In this document: positions 1 through 8,691 of the stretch, one piece after another
Layout of the letters: the number at the start of each line of letters is the position of its first letter
How positions within the stretch are numbered: position 1 is the stretch's first letter
Assembly (NCBI GenBank): GCA_965659115.1
Contig: CBFHUP010000001.1
Span: forward strand, 1-64,000
Source: UBA8752 sp965659115
Lineage (GTDB): Bacteria > Bacteroidota > Bacteroidia > Flavobacteriales_D > Sanyastnellaceae
Length of the DNA stretch: 64,000 nucleotides
Reading direction: 5' to 3'
Notes under the pieces: model-generated
What the model was told of the DNA's origin: nothing
The model's input: only the letters and a program-made list of their open reading frames with translations
Databases searched by the model: none
Made by a program: the position numbers and the translations under genes

Positions 1-1
1 T

Positions 2-1159
2 GGCCGCATCGTAGGCTCTTTGGGGGTGACGTTCAACAATTTTGCGGTGGGCAAAGCCTTCAAGAAAGGCGCTTGGCGTCCTGTGCCCATGGGAGATGGT
101 CAACGCGTCAGCGTAAGGGCACAGTCCAACGGCCTCTTCTTCCAGAGCTACAATGTGAGTTTTACCGAACCGTGGCTGGGCGGCAAAAAGCCCAATGCTC
201 TGACCGTGGCAGCTTGGCGCTCCATCCAATCCAACGGCCAACCCAAGAACGTAGAAGGAGAGCCCAACCCCTTGCGTCAAACCTTGATGATCACGGGTGT
301 TTCGGCGTCCATAGGTCAGCGCTGGAAACAGCCCGATGACTGGTTCTCTGTCAATGCGGGACTGAGCTATCAGCGGTTTGATTTTGACCAGTACAACAGC
401 GGCTTGTTCAGCTTTACGGATGGCCGTTCCAATAACATTGCCCTCAACCTCATTGTGAGCCGGAATTCGGTGAGCGATCCGATTTTCCCAGTGTGGGGGT
501 CCGAAGTCCGTTTGAGCGTCAAGGCGACCCCGCCATACAGCTTGTTCCAACCTGACAAGGACTGGAGCGGCCTGAGCGAACAGGAGCGCTTCCGTTTTGT
601 GGAGTACCACAAGTGGAAGTTCGTGGCGAATTGGTACACCCCCTTGACGACCGGAGGTGGAGAGAACCCCAAGTCATTGGTGCTGCGGACATACTTCGGA
701 GGAGGACTCATTGGTCAGTACAACCGCCAGATTGGCCTCTCTCCTTTTGAGCGGTTCTACCTCGGAGGGGTGTTCCTGAGCGGCTATGTGCTCGATGGGC
801 GGGAGATCATCTCCATGCGCGGGTACGACAACCTTTCTTTGACCGCCCCCGATCAGAATACAGGGGCGGGTGCCATTGTGAAATACGGAACCGAATTGAG
901 GTACCCCTTGTCCACCAATCCCAGCGCGACCATCTACACGATGGCCTTCTTGGAGGCGGGAAATACTTGGGAGACAGGAGACGGTTTTGATCCGTTCGAC
1001 GTCTACCGTTCTGGTGGTGTCGGAATGCGCATCTTCCTTCCGATGTTCGGATTGCTTGGGTTGGACTATGGTTGGCGTTTCGATGACGTGCCCACAGCAC
1101 CGGTCATGGCACGCGGACAGTTCCACTTTTCATTGGGCATGAACATCGGCGATTTGTGA
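2..1159 (+). CDS. bamA: Outer membrane assembly factor BamA (C-terminal part, 5' end outside window)
   Basis: This is the C-terminal beta-barrel of the Omp85/BamA outer-membrane insertase, which folds and inserts beta-barrel proteins. The frame is open from the first bases of the window, so the N-terminal POTRA repeats lie upstream and the in-frame TTG at 20 is internal. About 385 residues are visible, with alternating aromatic/polar strands, a glycine-rich FGGG/YLGG region and a SMRGY motif that resembles the conserved RGY segment of BamA barrels. It is followed by two OmpH/Skp chaperone genes, the usual Bacteroidota neighbourhood for BamA and less typical for other Omp85 members such as TamA. 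Confidence 0.88.
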   Translation, partial: GRIVGSLGVTFNNFAVGKAFKKGAWRPVPMGDGQRVSVRAQSNGLFFQSYNVSFTEPWLGGKKPNALTVAAWRSIQSNGQPKNVEGEPNPLRQTLMITGVSASIGQRWKQPDDWFSVNAGLSYQRFDFDQYNSGLFSFTDGRSNNIALNLIVSRNSVSDPIFPVWGSEVRLSVKATPPYSLFQPDKDWSGLSEQERFRFVEYHKWKFVANWYTPLTTGGGENPKSLVLRTYFGGGLIGQYNRQIGLSPFERFYLGGVFLSGYVLDGREIISMRGYDNLSLTAPDQNTGAGAIVKYGTELRYPLSTNPSATIYTMAFLEAGNTWETGDGFDPFDVYRSGGVGMRIFLPMFGLLGLDYGWRFDDVPTAPVMARGQFHFSLGMNIGDL

Positions 1160-1230
1160 CCGTAAGTGCGAAACGACCCTGAATGAACGTTGTGCCACCG
1201 AGCCGTCTTATTTTCACCCCTCAGAAAGCC

Positions 1231-1914
1231 ATGCGTCTTCTTCGTCACCTGCTCCCGATTCTCCTGATCATCCCGTCATTCTCGGCTTTGGCCCAGAAAT
1301 ATGCATATGTGGATACGGAGTACATTTTGTCTCATTTGCCCGAATATGCTGAGGCCCAAAAGGAGCTCAACAGCCTTGCCTCAGGATGGCTCGACGAGAT
1401 CGAAGAGAAATACAACGCGGCCAACCAGCTCGAAACGGCATACCGCGCAGAGCGCGTCCTGCTGACCTCCGAAATGAGACGGAAGCGCGAGGATGAGATT
1501 TCTTCAAAACGCTCCGAAGCCACCGATATGCAAAAGGCCAAGTTCGGCGTGGAGGGAGAGCTTTTTCAAAAGCGTCAGGAGTTGATCCAGCCCGTTCAGG
1601 AACAGATTTTTCAGGTGTTGAAGGACCTTTCAAGTTCTCGGGGTTACATGGTCATATTTGACAAGGCCAAGGATTCCAATATGCTCTACACCAATCCTAA
1701 ATACGACGTCTCCGACCGTGTCATCAAGGAACTGGGGTACACGCCAGGGGAGACCATCGGCGGCGAGGAAGAAGAGGAAGCAGGTGAAAAAGGAAAGACC
1801 CTCCAGGACCGCATGAATGACACGCTCGACAAGGGCAAAGACAAGGTCAACGAGCGCAAGCAGCAGGTCGTCAACCGCATGGGGGGCACCACAGGTGGCC
1901 GTCCTAAGCAATAA
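1231..1914 (+). CDS. OmpH/Skp-family periplasmic chaperone, first copy
   Basis: This OmpH/Skp-like protein of 227 residues probably holds unfolded outer-membrane proteins on their way to BamA. The ATG at 1231 gives a clean signal peptide (basic start, hydrophobic LLPILLIIP, cleavage after SALA). The middle is a charged, glutamate/lysine-rich coiled coil as expected for Skp tentacles. A C-terminal extension of roughly 50 residues is rich in E, K and G and looks disordered; the second copy lacks it. An upstream in-frame GTG/TTG-type start near 1183 would put residues before the signal peptide and is less likely. It lies between bamA and the second OmpH gene and is probably co-transcribed with them. 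Confidence 0.85.
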   Translation: MRLLRHLLPILLIIPSFSALAQKYAYVDTEYILSHLPEYAEAQKELNSLASGWLDEIEEKYNAANQLETAYRAERVLLTSEMRRKREDEISSKRSEATDMQKAKFGVEGELFQKRQELIQPVQEQIFQVLKDLSSSRGYMVIFDKAKDSNMLYTNPKYDVSDRVIKELGYTPGETIGGEEEEEAGEKGKTLQDRMNDTLDKGKDKVNERKQQVVNRMGGTTGGRPKQ

Positions 1915-1943
1915 AGCAGATTCCCATTCGCATTCACAACATC

Positions 1944-2456
1944 ATGAAATACATCGTATCCCTTGGCCTGATGATGGCCGCACTTCTGTTTGCAACCCCA
2001 ACGTTCGCGCAGGTGATGGAGGCCCGGTTCGGCCACATCGACACCCAGTCTCTTCTGGAAGCGATGCCCGAGCGCAACTCCATCCAAACTGAAATTGAAA
2101 CCGCTGCCGGTCAGTTTGAGCAAGAGATCGTTCGCATGCAAGGAGAGTTGGAGTCCAAAGTTGCCGAGTACCAGCAAAAAGCGGAGTCTTGGCCGGCCGC
2201 CATCCGTGCCCAAAAGGAGCAGGAGATTACGGGCGATCAGCAAGGGCTGGAGCAGTTTTACGGAACGGTGCAGCAAGAGTTGGCATCCATGGAGGCCAGC
2301 CTTCTGGAGCCCATGATTGAGCGTGCCCGTGTGGCCATCGAAGCCGTAGGAGCGGAAGAGGGGTTCACCTACATTTTCGATACGTCTTCAGGCGCCACCG
2401 TGTACAACGGAGGTGAAGATGTGTTGGCTCTCGTCAAGGCCAAGCTTGGCCTCTGA
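1944..2456 (+). CDS. OmpH/Skp-family periplasmic chaperone, second copy
   Basis: A second OmpH/Skp-like chaperone, 170 residues and close to the usual Skp length. It has a signal peptide (MKYIVSLGLMMAALLFATPTFAQ) and a long helical, Q/E-rich middle. It lies 29 nt after the first copy, and its 3' end overlaps the start of murI, so translation of the two may be coupled. Tandem OmpH genes after bamA are common in Bacteroidota; the copies differ in their C-termini and may prefer different clients, which is inference. Confidence 0.87.
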   Translation: MKYIVSLGLMMAALLFATPTFAQVMEARFGHIDTQSLLEAMPERNSIQTEIETAAGQFEQEIVRMQGELESKVAEYQQKAESWPAAIRAQKEQEITGDQQGLEQFYGTVQQELASMEASLLEPMIERARVAIEAVGAEEGFTYIFDTSSGATVYNGGEDVLALVKAKLGL

Positions 2457-3291
2457 CGCGCCCATTGGGATTTTTGATTCAGGCATTGGCGGCCTAACGG
2501 TGGCCCATGCCATTGCGCAAGCCATGCCGGCTGAGCGCATGCTGTATTTCGGAGATACAGCGCACATGCCCTACGGAGACCGCTCGCCTGAACTCGTGCG
2601 GACCTACTCCGTGCGCATCGCTGAGTTTTTGGCTGCCGAGGGCTGCAAGGCCATTGTCATGGCATGCAATTCGGCATCTGCTACAGCCAAGGCGGCTGTA
2701 GAGGCCTGTGTGGCACAAGACATACCCGTCATAGATGTGGTGGCCCCAGTGGTCGCGCATTTGGCCGATGAAGGGGTCAAGCGGGTTGGGGTGGTCGGCA
2801 CCAGGGCGACCATAGGCAGTGGTATCTATGGACACTCACTGCGAGAGGCCCATCGCTCTAGAGGGGTGGTGGATGGCTTCGTAGAGGAATGGGCTACACC
2901 TTTGCTGGCCCCACTGATTGAAGAGGGATGGCAATCGCATGGGCTCATGCTCCCTGTCATCCAAGGGTATTTAGAAGCCGCAGGTTGGCATTCTGGAGAC
3001 CAGCGCCACATCGAGGCCCTCGTTCTAGGGTGCACCCATTATCCGTTGGCCGAAGACGCGTTCAGCCAGGTGTTGGGACCAGAGGTCACATTGATCGACG
3101 GACCATCCATTGTGGCGGCAGCGGTTGCTGAGGCTCTAAGGGCCCGTGGAATGCGCGCACCTGATGGCGCACCGTCAGGGCAACATGAGTTTATGGTGAG
3201 TGACCTCACGGACAACTTTGTCCAATCGGCCCAACGGTTTTTCGGAGCGGAAGTCCACCTCGTGCCTGGAGGACCGTGGTTCCAGCACTAA
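2419..3291 (+). CDS. murI: Glutamate racemase
   Basis: MurI converts L-glutamate to D-glutamate for peptidoglycan precursors in the cytoplasm. The two catalytic cysteines are visible in MACNSAS and LGCTHYP, and the N-terminal IFDSGIGGLT matches the family. The start is uncertain: the frame overlaps the upstream OmpH gene, and GTG 2413, ATG 2419 and TTG 2446 are all possible. The domain itself begins at about 2461, so TTG 2446 would give the most family-like N-terminus; I list the ATG. It is the last gene of the bamA-ompH-ompH-murI run and converges on the next gene with a 10 nt gap. Confidence 0.93.
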   Translation: MCWLSSRPSLASDAPIGIFDSGIGGLTVAHAIAQAMPAERMLYFGDTAHMPYGDRSPELVRTYSVRIAEFLAAEGCKAIVMACNSASATAKAAVEACVAQDIPVIDVVAPVVAHLADEGVKRVGVVGTRATIGSGIYGHSLREAHRSRGVVDGFVEEWATPLLAPLIEEGWQSHGLMLPVIQGYLEAAGWHSGDQRHIEALVLGCTHYPLAEDAFSQVLGPEVTLIDGPSIVAAAVAEALRARGMRAPDGAPSGQHEFMVSDLTDNFVQSAQRFFGAEVHLVPGGPWFQH

Positions 3292-3301
3292 CAGACTAGG
3301 G

Positions 3302-3850
3302 CTATTCAGCGTTGGGATTGAACCAGCCGGCGTACTCCTTGTAGCGCATGGCCGTTGCGGCCAATTGCTGGGAGAGTTCGTCGCCCACCGCTTTGACCCT
3401 TTTGGCAGGCACACCAGCCCACAATTCACCCGGCCCAATTTGGGTGCCTTCGAGTACCACGGCTCCTGCTCCTACCACGGCTCCTGCCCCCACCACAGCG
3501 CGGTCCATGACCACGGCCCCCATCCCGATCAGGGCACCTTCGCACACCTTGCAGCCATGGACGATGGCGTTGTGGCCAATGCTGGCCCGATCGCCAATTT
3601 CAAGTTGGGTTTTTTCGAACGTTCCATGCAACACAGCACCATCCTGGACATTGACAGTATGGCCGATTTGAATGGCACACACATCGCCCCGCACCACGGC
3701 TCCGAACCAGATGCTGCAGTCACGGCCGGTGGTGACATCGCCGACGACCGTGCAGTTTGGGGCCAACCAAGTGCCCGACCCGAATTGAGGCGTGGTACCA
3801 TTCACGGGCATGATGACAGGCCGCTGTACAGGTGGGGTGGGGTCGCTCAT
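3302..3850 (-). CDS. Gamma-carbonic anhydrase family protein (left-handed beta-helix hexapeptide repeats)
   Basis: A 182-residue protein of the YrdA/PaaY/CaiE gamma-carbonic-anhydrase-like family, cytoplasmic and probably trimeric. Hexapeptide repeats run through the whole length (for example IGMGAVV, VGAGAVV). The metal-binding histidines of the family are present in VLHGTF and IGHNAIVHGC. The ATG at 3850 was chosen because the longer frame upstream is low-complexity and overlaps comM. Members bind zinc or iron, but many lack proven carbonic anhydrase activity, so the substrate is unknown. It is the last gene of the minus-strand run gmhA-comM-this gene. Confidence 0.85.
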   Translation of the reverse strand: MSDPTPPVQRPVIMPVNGTTPQFGSGTWLAPNCTVVGDVTTGRDCSIWFGAVVRGDVCAIQIGHTVNVQDGAVLHGTFEKTQLEIGDRASIGHNAIVHGCKVCEGALIGMGAVVMDRAVVGAGAVVGAGAVVLEGTQIGPGELWAGVPAKRVKAVGDELSQQLAATAMRYKEYAGWFNPNAE

Positions 3851-3873
3851 GGGCGAAAAGTACACCAACACCA

Positions 3874-5487
3874 TCAAGGCGTGAAGAGGTTGGGCTTGGC
3901 TGGGGCGCTCTGTACCTCCAGCCATGATTCGGTGTCTTCGCCGGCGCGTCGAAAGGCGATGGCTTGGGCAACATCGTGGGCCGATACTTGGCTCCGGCTG
4001 TCGAGGTCGGCCAGCGTCCGCGCCATACGCAGCAGCCGGGTATAGGCCCGGGCGCTCAATCCAAAGTGGTCCATACATCGCCTCAAGAGCCGCGACCCCG
4101 TGCGGTCGAGGGTGGCGATGTCGTGCAACACCTCACCATTCAAAGTGTGGTTGGTCTTTCCACCCGGGTTGCGCTGCCTTTGTATGTCACGCGCCGCGGC
4201 GACGCGCTGTTTCCAGTCGACGGCTTTTTCGAGCCGTTGACGCCTGCGCTCCCTACCCAGTGCGCCCGGTTCGGGCATCAGCGCTGATGCGGAGACCGCA
4301 TCCACCTGCAAGTGAATGTCGATCCGGTCCATCAAAGGCCCGCTAACCTTGCGCATGTATTGCTGTCGGGCGTGGCGGCTGCAGCTGCATTGCTTCCTGA
4401 GTTTGGGGTCGTTGGAATACAGGCCGCAAGGACAGGGGTTCATGGCCGCCACCAATTGAAATGCGGCGGGAAAAACCACGGTGCACCGCGCCCTGCTGAT
4501 GGTCATTTCGGACGTTTCCATCGGTTGGCGCAGTACCTCTAAAACGTGGCGTGGCATTTCGGGGAGTTCATCGAGGAACAGGACCCCGGCATGGGCGAGG
4601 CTGATCTCGCCGGGCCTCGGGTCTGACCCGCCTCCCACCAGTGCGACGTCCGAAATGGTGTGGTGAGGACTTCTGAACGGCCGCTGCAACACCACACCCG
4701 AAGTTCGGCCTGACCGGTCTGAAACAGAGTGGATCCGGTTCACCTCAATGGCCTCTGCTGAAGTGAGCGGAGGAAGCAGACCCACCATGGCCCGGGCAAG
4801 GAGGGATTTACCCGAACCAGGAGGCCCCACCATGCACACGTTGTGTCCGCCAGCAGCAGAAAGTGCCATCGCCGCAATGGCCCGTTCTTGGCCTTTGATG
4901 TCGGCCAACGGCTCCAAAGACCGGGCGGCCTGTTCGGCGAGCATCGTGGGCAATGTGCAGGCAGTGGGGTTCAGTGGCCTGCTCCCTGAGAGGTGGTCCA
5001 AAACATCGCGCAGGTGGTCGGCAGCCAAGGTGGTTGGACCCGGCAACAGCGCCGCCTCCGCTGCGGATGTGCGGGGTAGAATCAGGCTGTGAATGCCCGG
5101 CTCCCGGGCTGCATGGGCCAGGGCCAAACCGCCTCGAATGGGCCGCAGTGCTCCATCGAGCGCAAGCTCACCCATCATCAAGGTCCGATCAAAGGCCCCG
5201 GCTTCGATTTGGCCTGAAGCTGCCAGAATGCCCAAGGCGAGGGGAAGGTCATAGGCGGCTCCTTCTTTGCGCAGTCCGGCCGGCGCAAGGTTGATGGTAA
5301 TCCCTTTACCTGGCCACCGGAACCCGAGGTGTTCGATGGCGCTTTTGATGCGCTGCTGGCTCTCTCGAACGGCGCTGTCCGGCAGCCCGACCATCAAAAA
5401 GTGAATGCCCCTGTCCACGCGCACTTCCACGGTGACGGGCACAGCATCAACGCCGCGCAAAGCGGCCGCATGCAAACGAACCAACAT
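3874..5487 (-). CDS. comM: YifB/ComM family Mg-chelatase-like AAA+ ATPase
   Basis: A 537-residue protein of the ComM/YifB family. ComM in transforming bacteria is a hexameric helicase that drives branch migration when incoming single-stranded DNA recombines. The order is an N-terminal Lon-like domain (VEVRVDRGIHFLMVGLPD), a Walker A (GPPGSGKSLLA), a Walker B (FLDELPEM), a cysteine cluster (CPCGLY...CSCSRH) and a C-terminal Mg-chelatase domain. The ATG at 5487 gives the family-typical MLVRLHAAAL start. It lies 13 nt after gmhA. No other competence gene is in this window, so its role here is inferred from the family. Confidence 0.9.
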   Translation of the reverse strand: MLVRLHAAALRGVDAVPVTVEVRVDRGIHFLMVGLPDSAVRESQQRIKSAIEHLGFRWPGKGITINLAPAGLRKEGAAYDLPLALGILAASGQIEAGAFDRTLMMGELALDGALRPIRGGLALAHAAREPGIHSLILPRTSAAEAALLPGPTTLAADHLRDVLDHLSGSRPLNPTACTLPTMLAEQAARSLEPLADIKGQERAIAAMALSAAGGHNVCMVGPPGSGKSLLARAMVGLLPPLTSAEAIEVNRIHSVSDRSGRTSGVVLQRPFRSPHHTISDVALVGGGSDPRPGEISLAHAGVLFLDELPEMPRHVLEVLRQPMETSEMTISRARCTVVFPAAFQLVAAMNPCPCGLYSNDPKLRKQCSCSRHARQQYMRKVSGPLMDRIDIHLQVDAVSASALMPEPGALGRERRRQRLEKAVDWKQRVAAARDIQRQRNPGGKTNHTLNGEVLHDIATLDRTGSRLLRRCMDHFGLSARAYTRLLRMARTLADLDSRSQVSAHDVAQAIAFRRAGEDTESWLEVQSAPAKPNLFTP

Positions 5488-5500
5488 AAAAAGACCAGGT

Positions 5501-6079
5501 TCAGGCGCAGTGCGCCTCGATGTGGTCAATCAAAGCATGGATGCATTTGATGTGCACCTCTTGGATGCGATCAGCGTGGCCATTCCATGGCACCCGAATT
5601 TCAGCATCACACAAACCGGCAAGGGCACCGCCGTCTTTTCCGGTCAACCCCACGACGGCAAGGCCCCGTTCACGCGCTGCTTCTGCGGCTTTGATCACGT
5701 TGGGAGAGTTTCCCGAAGTGGAAATCGCCAGCAAAACATCACCGCTTTGGCCCATGGCTTCAACGTAACGCGAAAAAACGGCATCAAAACCATAATCGTT
5801 GCCCACGCAAGTCAGGTGCGATGGGTCTGAGATGGAAATGGCCGGCAGGGCGCGTCGGTCATCCCGGTAGCGACCTGTCAATTCCTCCGCGAAGTGCATG
5901 GCGTCACACATGGATCCTCCATTGCCACAAGAGATCACTTTGCCACCGCCTGAAATGGCCTCGGCCATGAGATTTCCAGCCTGCTCCAAGGTTTCCAAAT
6001 GCGCACCTTGCGCCAAAAAGTCGCGAAGGACGAGTTGGGCGTCTTCAAAGTGCTGCCGTATGTGCTGGGCTCTTTCCAT
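5501..6079 (-). CDS. gmhA: Phosphoheptose isomerase (sedoheptulose 7-phosphate isomerase)
   Basis: GmhA converts sedoheptulose 7-phosphate to D-glycero-D-manno-heptose 7-phosphate, the first step towards ADP-heptose for lipopolysaccharide. With the ATG at 6079 the protein is 192 residues, the same as E. coli GmhA. SIS-domain motifs GNGGSMCDAMHFAEEL and STSGNSPNV are visible, together with a C-terminal EVHIKCIHALIDHIE segment. A GTG at 6133 would add 18 residues without family support. A partner of the same pathway, rfaE2, lies far away at 62658-63185. Confidence 0.92.
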   Translation of the reverse strand: MERAQHIRQHFEDAQLVLRDFLAQGAHLETLEQAGNLMAEAISGGGKVISCGNGGSMCDAMHFAEELTGRYRDDRRALPAISISDPSHLTCVGNDYGFDAVFSRYVEAMGQSGDVLLAISTSGNSPNVIKAAEAARERGLAVVGLTGKDGGALAGLCDAEIRVPWNGHADRIQEVHIKCIHALIDHIEAHCA

Positions 6080-6097
6080 GGGGGCAAGGTGCAGGTG

Positions 6098-6127
6098 GCA
6101 ATCTAACGAGCGACGGGCGTTGTGCAA
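6098..6127 (-). promoter_or_regulatory. Putative promoter of gmhA
   Basis: Read on the minus strand there is a TTG (6125-6127), a 19 nt spacer and TAGATTGC (6098-6105), close to the Bacteroidota pattern TTG-N19-TAnnTTTG. It would give a leader of roughly 10-15 nt before the gmhA ATG. Predicted from pattern only. Confidence 0.35.
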
Positions 6128-6163
6128 CCGCACCCGTTGGCTTTGCTGCCGTCCTGTATCGGT

Positions 6164-8599
6164 TTACTGACCGGCCTTGAAACGGGCCATGTTCTCCTTG
6201 AGGAAGGCAATGAATTTGTCCGGATCAGGGTCGTAGCCTACGCCGTTGCCCAATGCTTCTCCATTGTGGTCAATCATGACGTAGAAAGGCTGCGCATTGG
6301 TGCCAAACCGAGAGGCCTGCAGGTAAGTCCATTTGTTGCCGACGGTGCGAATGCGGAAGTCTTTGCCCCCAAACTGCTCAACACGTTGCTCAGATTCGGG
6401 CAAGGCCTTTCGTTCGTCCACATAGAGCGATACCAGAACCGCTTCTTCGGTGAGGTATTTCACCACTTCTGGATGCGGCCACACCTGCTCCTCCATCTTG
6501 CGACAGTTGACACAGGCCCAGCCCGTGAAATCGAGGATCATCGGCTTGCCTTCGGCCTTGGCAGCGGCCAAACCTTCCTCGTAGTCGCGAAACCTCGCCT
6601 CCACATGGCCCGATGCCGAAGGCCCTCCTGCCCCATGACCACCGGCACTGACACTCCCGGAGCTCTCAGCGTAGAACAGCGGAGGGGGAAAGCCTGAAAT
6701 GAGGTTGAGGGGTGCGCCCCACATGCCTGGCATCATGTATATCGCCAAAACGAGAAACACCGTGCCCAAGCTCCAGCGGCCCACACTCATGCGCTCCAAT
6801 TTGCTGTCATGTGGGAAACGCAATCCACCATAGAGGTAGATCGCAATGCAAAGCGCCACGGCAATCCAAATGGCGATGAAGAGCTCACGCTTGAGCAAGC
6901 CCAACTGCAACACCAGGTCGGCATTGGAGAGGAATTTAAAGGCAAACCCAATCTCCAGGAGGCCCAGAACGACCTTTACACTCGTCAGCCATCCACCGCT
7001 CTGTGGCAAGGAGTTGAGCCACCCAGGGAAGGCACTGAATAGGGTAAAAGGAATGGCCAAGGCCAACGAAAACCCGAACATGACGGCCACGGGACCACCA
7101 AAGTCTCCCGTCGCCGCACCTGCCAATGCACTGCCCACCAATGGACCGGTGCAGCTGAAGCTGACGATGGCCAAAGTGGCGGCCATGAAGAAGATGCCAA
7201 TCAGGCCACCCCGGTCGGCTTGGGCATCAACTTTGTTGGCCCAGCTGGAGGGAAGTTGAATCTCAAACGCCCCAAGAAAACTGACGCCAAACACCACCAG
7301 CAACACAAACAAGCCGATGTTGAAGTAGGGGTCGGTCGAAATCAGGTTGAGCACATCCACTCCAAACACAGCCGTCAAAAGCAAGCCCAAACCTGTGTAG
7401 ATAAAGATGATGCTTGCCCCATAAATGAGGGCGTTTCGGATGCCTTCAGCGCGGGTTTTGGATTGCTTCGTGAAGAAGCTCACCGTCATGGGAATCAATG
7501 GGAACACACATGGGGTAAAGAGCGCAGCAAAACCGAGGCCCATACCCAAAAGGAAGAGCACCAGAAGGCCTTCTTCACCACCACCTTCGTCGCTCCCCGC
7601 GCCCGAATCGCCATCGGGACAGAGGGTCGGAAGTGGGGGCGTCAGCGCTTCAGAAGAGACGAGTTGGAATTCGACGTCAGGAGGGAAGATGCACTTGGAA
7701 TCGTCGCAAGCCATGTAAGTGAGCATGCCTCCGATTTGATCGGGTGCATCCCCTTCCCAGCGGATGTCCAGCGCCCAACTGACCTTGCCTTCAAAGGATT
7801 TTACGTCCTGATCGAAGTTGGGATCATAATGGACCTCCGGGGTGCATTCTTGGAGTTGAACAGCCTCAACCCCTTCTGTGGACAGGGCCAAAGACGTGGG
7901 GATGGGACCGGCGAGGGGGTCGTTGTCATTGCTGTAGACATGCCATCCGGCTTCCACGTCGGCCGTGGCCACAATGGTCGCCGTTTGATCTCCTGTAGCA
8001 TACAGTACAATGTCCCATTGAACAGGATCATAAATGCCCATTGGCGCAGCGTCAGAGCCGCCGTCATCAAAAGCGCCGCTACCTTCTGATGCGCAGTATT
8101 CTGGCTTGGCAGAATCTGGATTCAGATCGGACAATGCGAAGGCGAAATCAACGTCTTCGGGGGGGAGACACTTGCTCTCATCGCACACCATGAAGGTCAA
8201 ATACCCCTTGATCGTATCTGGAATCCCCTCCGGAAAAGACACGGTATGAACCCAATGTGTTTCCTCCTCAAAAAAGAGCAGGTCCATCATGAAGTTCGGG
8301 TCGTACTCCAGGTGAGGTTCACACTCAGCCGCCGCAGTATCGGCAGTCTGAATCCCTTCTGTTTCAAAGGTGAACGATGTGGGAATGGGCCCGTCGAAAG
8401 GGTTCAAAAACTGGCTGTATACATGCCACCCCGACTCGATTTCAGCGTGAAAGTCAAGGTCGATGGTGCCATCACCATTGTCGTAGGCTGCGAAGTCCCA
8501 AACCACGGGGTCGTGGATCTGGGCGTCGACATGGTGGCTGCCCAGGGAAAAGGCGAGGGCGAACCAGGGGAGAAGGAGCTTGATGGGCTTCACGGACAC
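6164..8599 (-). CDS. DsbD-like thiol:disulfide interchange protein with two tandem N-terminal domains
   Basis: An 811-residue inner-membrane protein of the DsbD family, which passes electrons from cytoplasmic thioredoxin to the periplasm. It starts at GTG 8599 with a signal peptide. Residues about 28-157 and 189-316 are two copies of the same DsbD-alpha-like domain: each begins DPVxWD, has GWHVYS, GPIPTS and YDPNF, and ends with a CDxSKC cysteine pair (C139/C144 and C298/C303). A membrane region of several helices follows (about 345-620), then a C-terminal thioredoxin domain with CVNC. Canonical DsbD has a single N-terminal domain, so the duplication is unusual. gmhA lies 84 nt downstream. 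Confidence 0.9.
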   Translation of the reverse strand: MSVKPIKLLLPWFALAFSLGSHHVDAQIHDPVVWDFAAYDNGDGTIDLDFHAEIESGWHVYSQFLNPFDGPIPTSFTFETEGIQTADTAAAECEPHLEYDPNFMMDLLFFEEETHWVHTVSFPEGIPDTIKGYLTFMVCDESKCLPPEDVDFAFALSDLNPDSAKPEYCASEGSGAFDDGGSDAAPMGIYDPVQWDIVLYATGDQTATIVATADVEAGWHVYSNDNDPLAGPIPTSLALSTEGVEAVQLQECTPEVHYDPNFDQDVKSFEGKVSWALDIRWEGDAPDQIGGMLTYMACDDSKCIFPPDVEFQLVSSEALTPPLPTLCPDGDSGAGSDEGGGEEGLLVLFLLGMGLGFAALFTPCVFPLIPMTVSFFTKQSKTRAEGIRNALIYGASIIFIYTGLGLLLTAVFGVDVLNLISTDPYFNIGLFVLLVVFGVSFLGAFEIQLPSSWANKVDAQADRGGLIGIFFMAATLAIVSFSCTGPLVGSALAGAATGDFGGPVAVMFGFSLALAIPFTLFSAFPGWLNSLPQSGGWLTSVKVVLGLLEIGFAFKFLSNADLVLQLGLLKRELFIAIWIAVALCIAIYLYGGLRFPHDSKLERMSVGRWSLGTVFLVLAIYMMPGMWGAPLNLISGFPPPLFYAESSGSVSAGGHGAGGPSASGHVEARFRDYEEGLAAAKAEGKPMILDFTGWACVNCRKMEEQVWPHPEVVKYLTEEAVLVSLYVDERKALPESEQRVEQFGGKDFRIRTVGNKWTYLQASRFGTNAQPFYVMIDHNGEALGNGVGYDPDPDKFIAFLKENMARFKAGQ

Positions 8600-8615
8600 G
8601 TTGCTTTGCGGGCGC

Positions 8616-8649
8616 GAAAGATAACGCCGGCATGCCCTGCACTGCCAAA
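8616..8649 (-). promoter_or_regulatory. Weak putative promoter of the DsbD-like gene
   Basis: On the minus strand there is a TTTG (8646-8649), a 22 nt spacer and TATCTTTC (8616-8623), 16 nt before the GTG start. The spacer is slightly long and the box has one mismatch to TAnnTTTG, so this is only a candidate. Confidence 0.25.
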
Positions 8650-8691
8650 GCCGCGGGCCAATGGTTGCGAAACCGACTTGAATCCACCCTT

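Noticed and set aside
3200..4045. Open frame on the plus strand over the carbonic-anhydrase-like gene
   Set aside because: Its His/Gly/Pro-rich composition mirrors the hexapeptide repeats of the real minus-strand gene; it also runs over two other genes.
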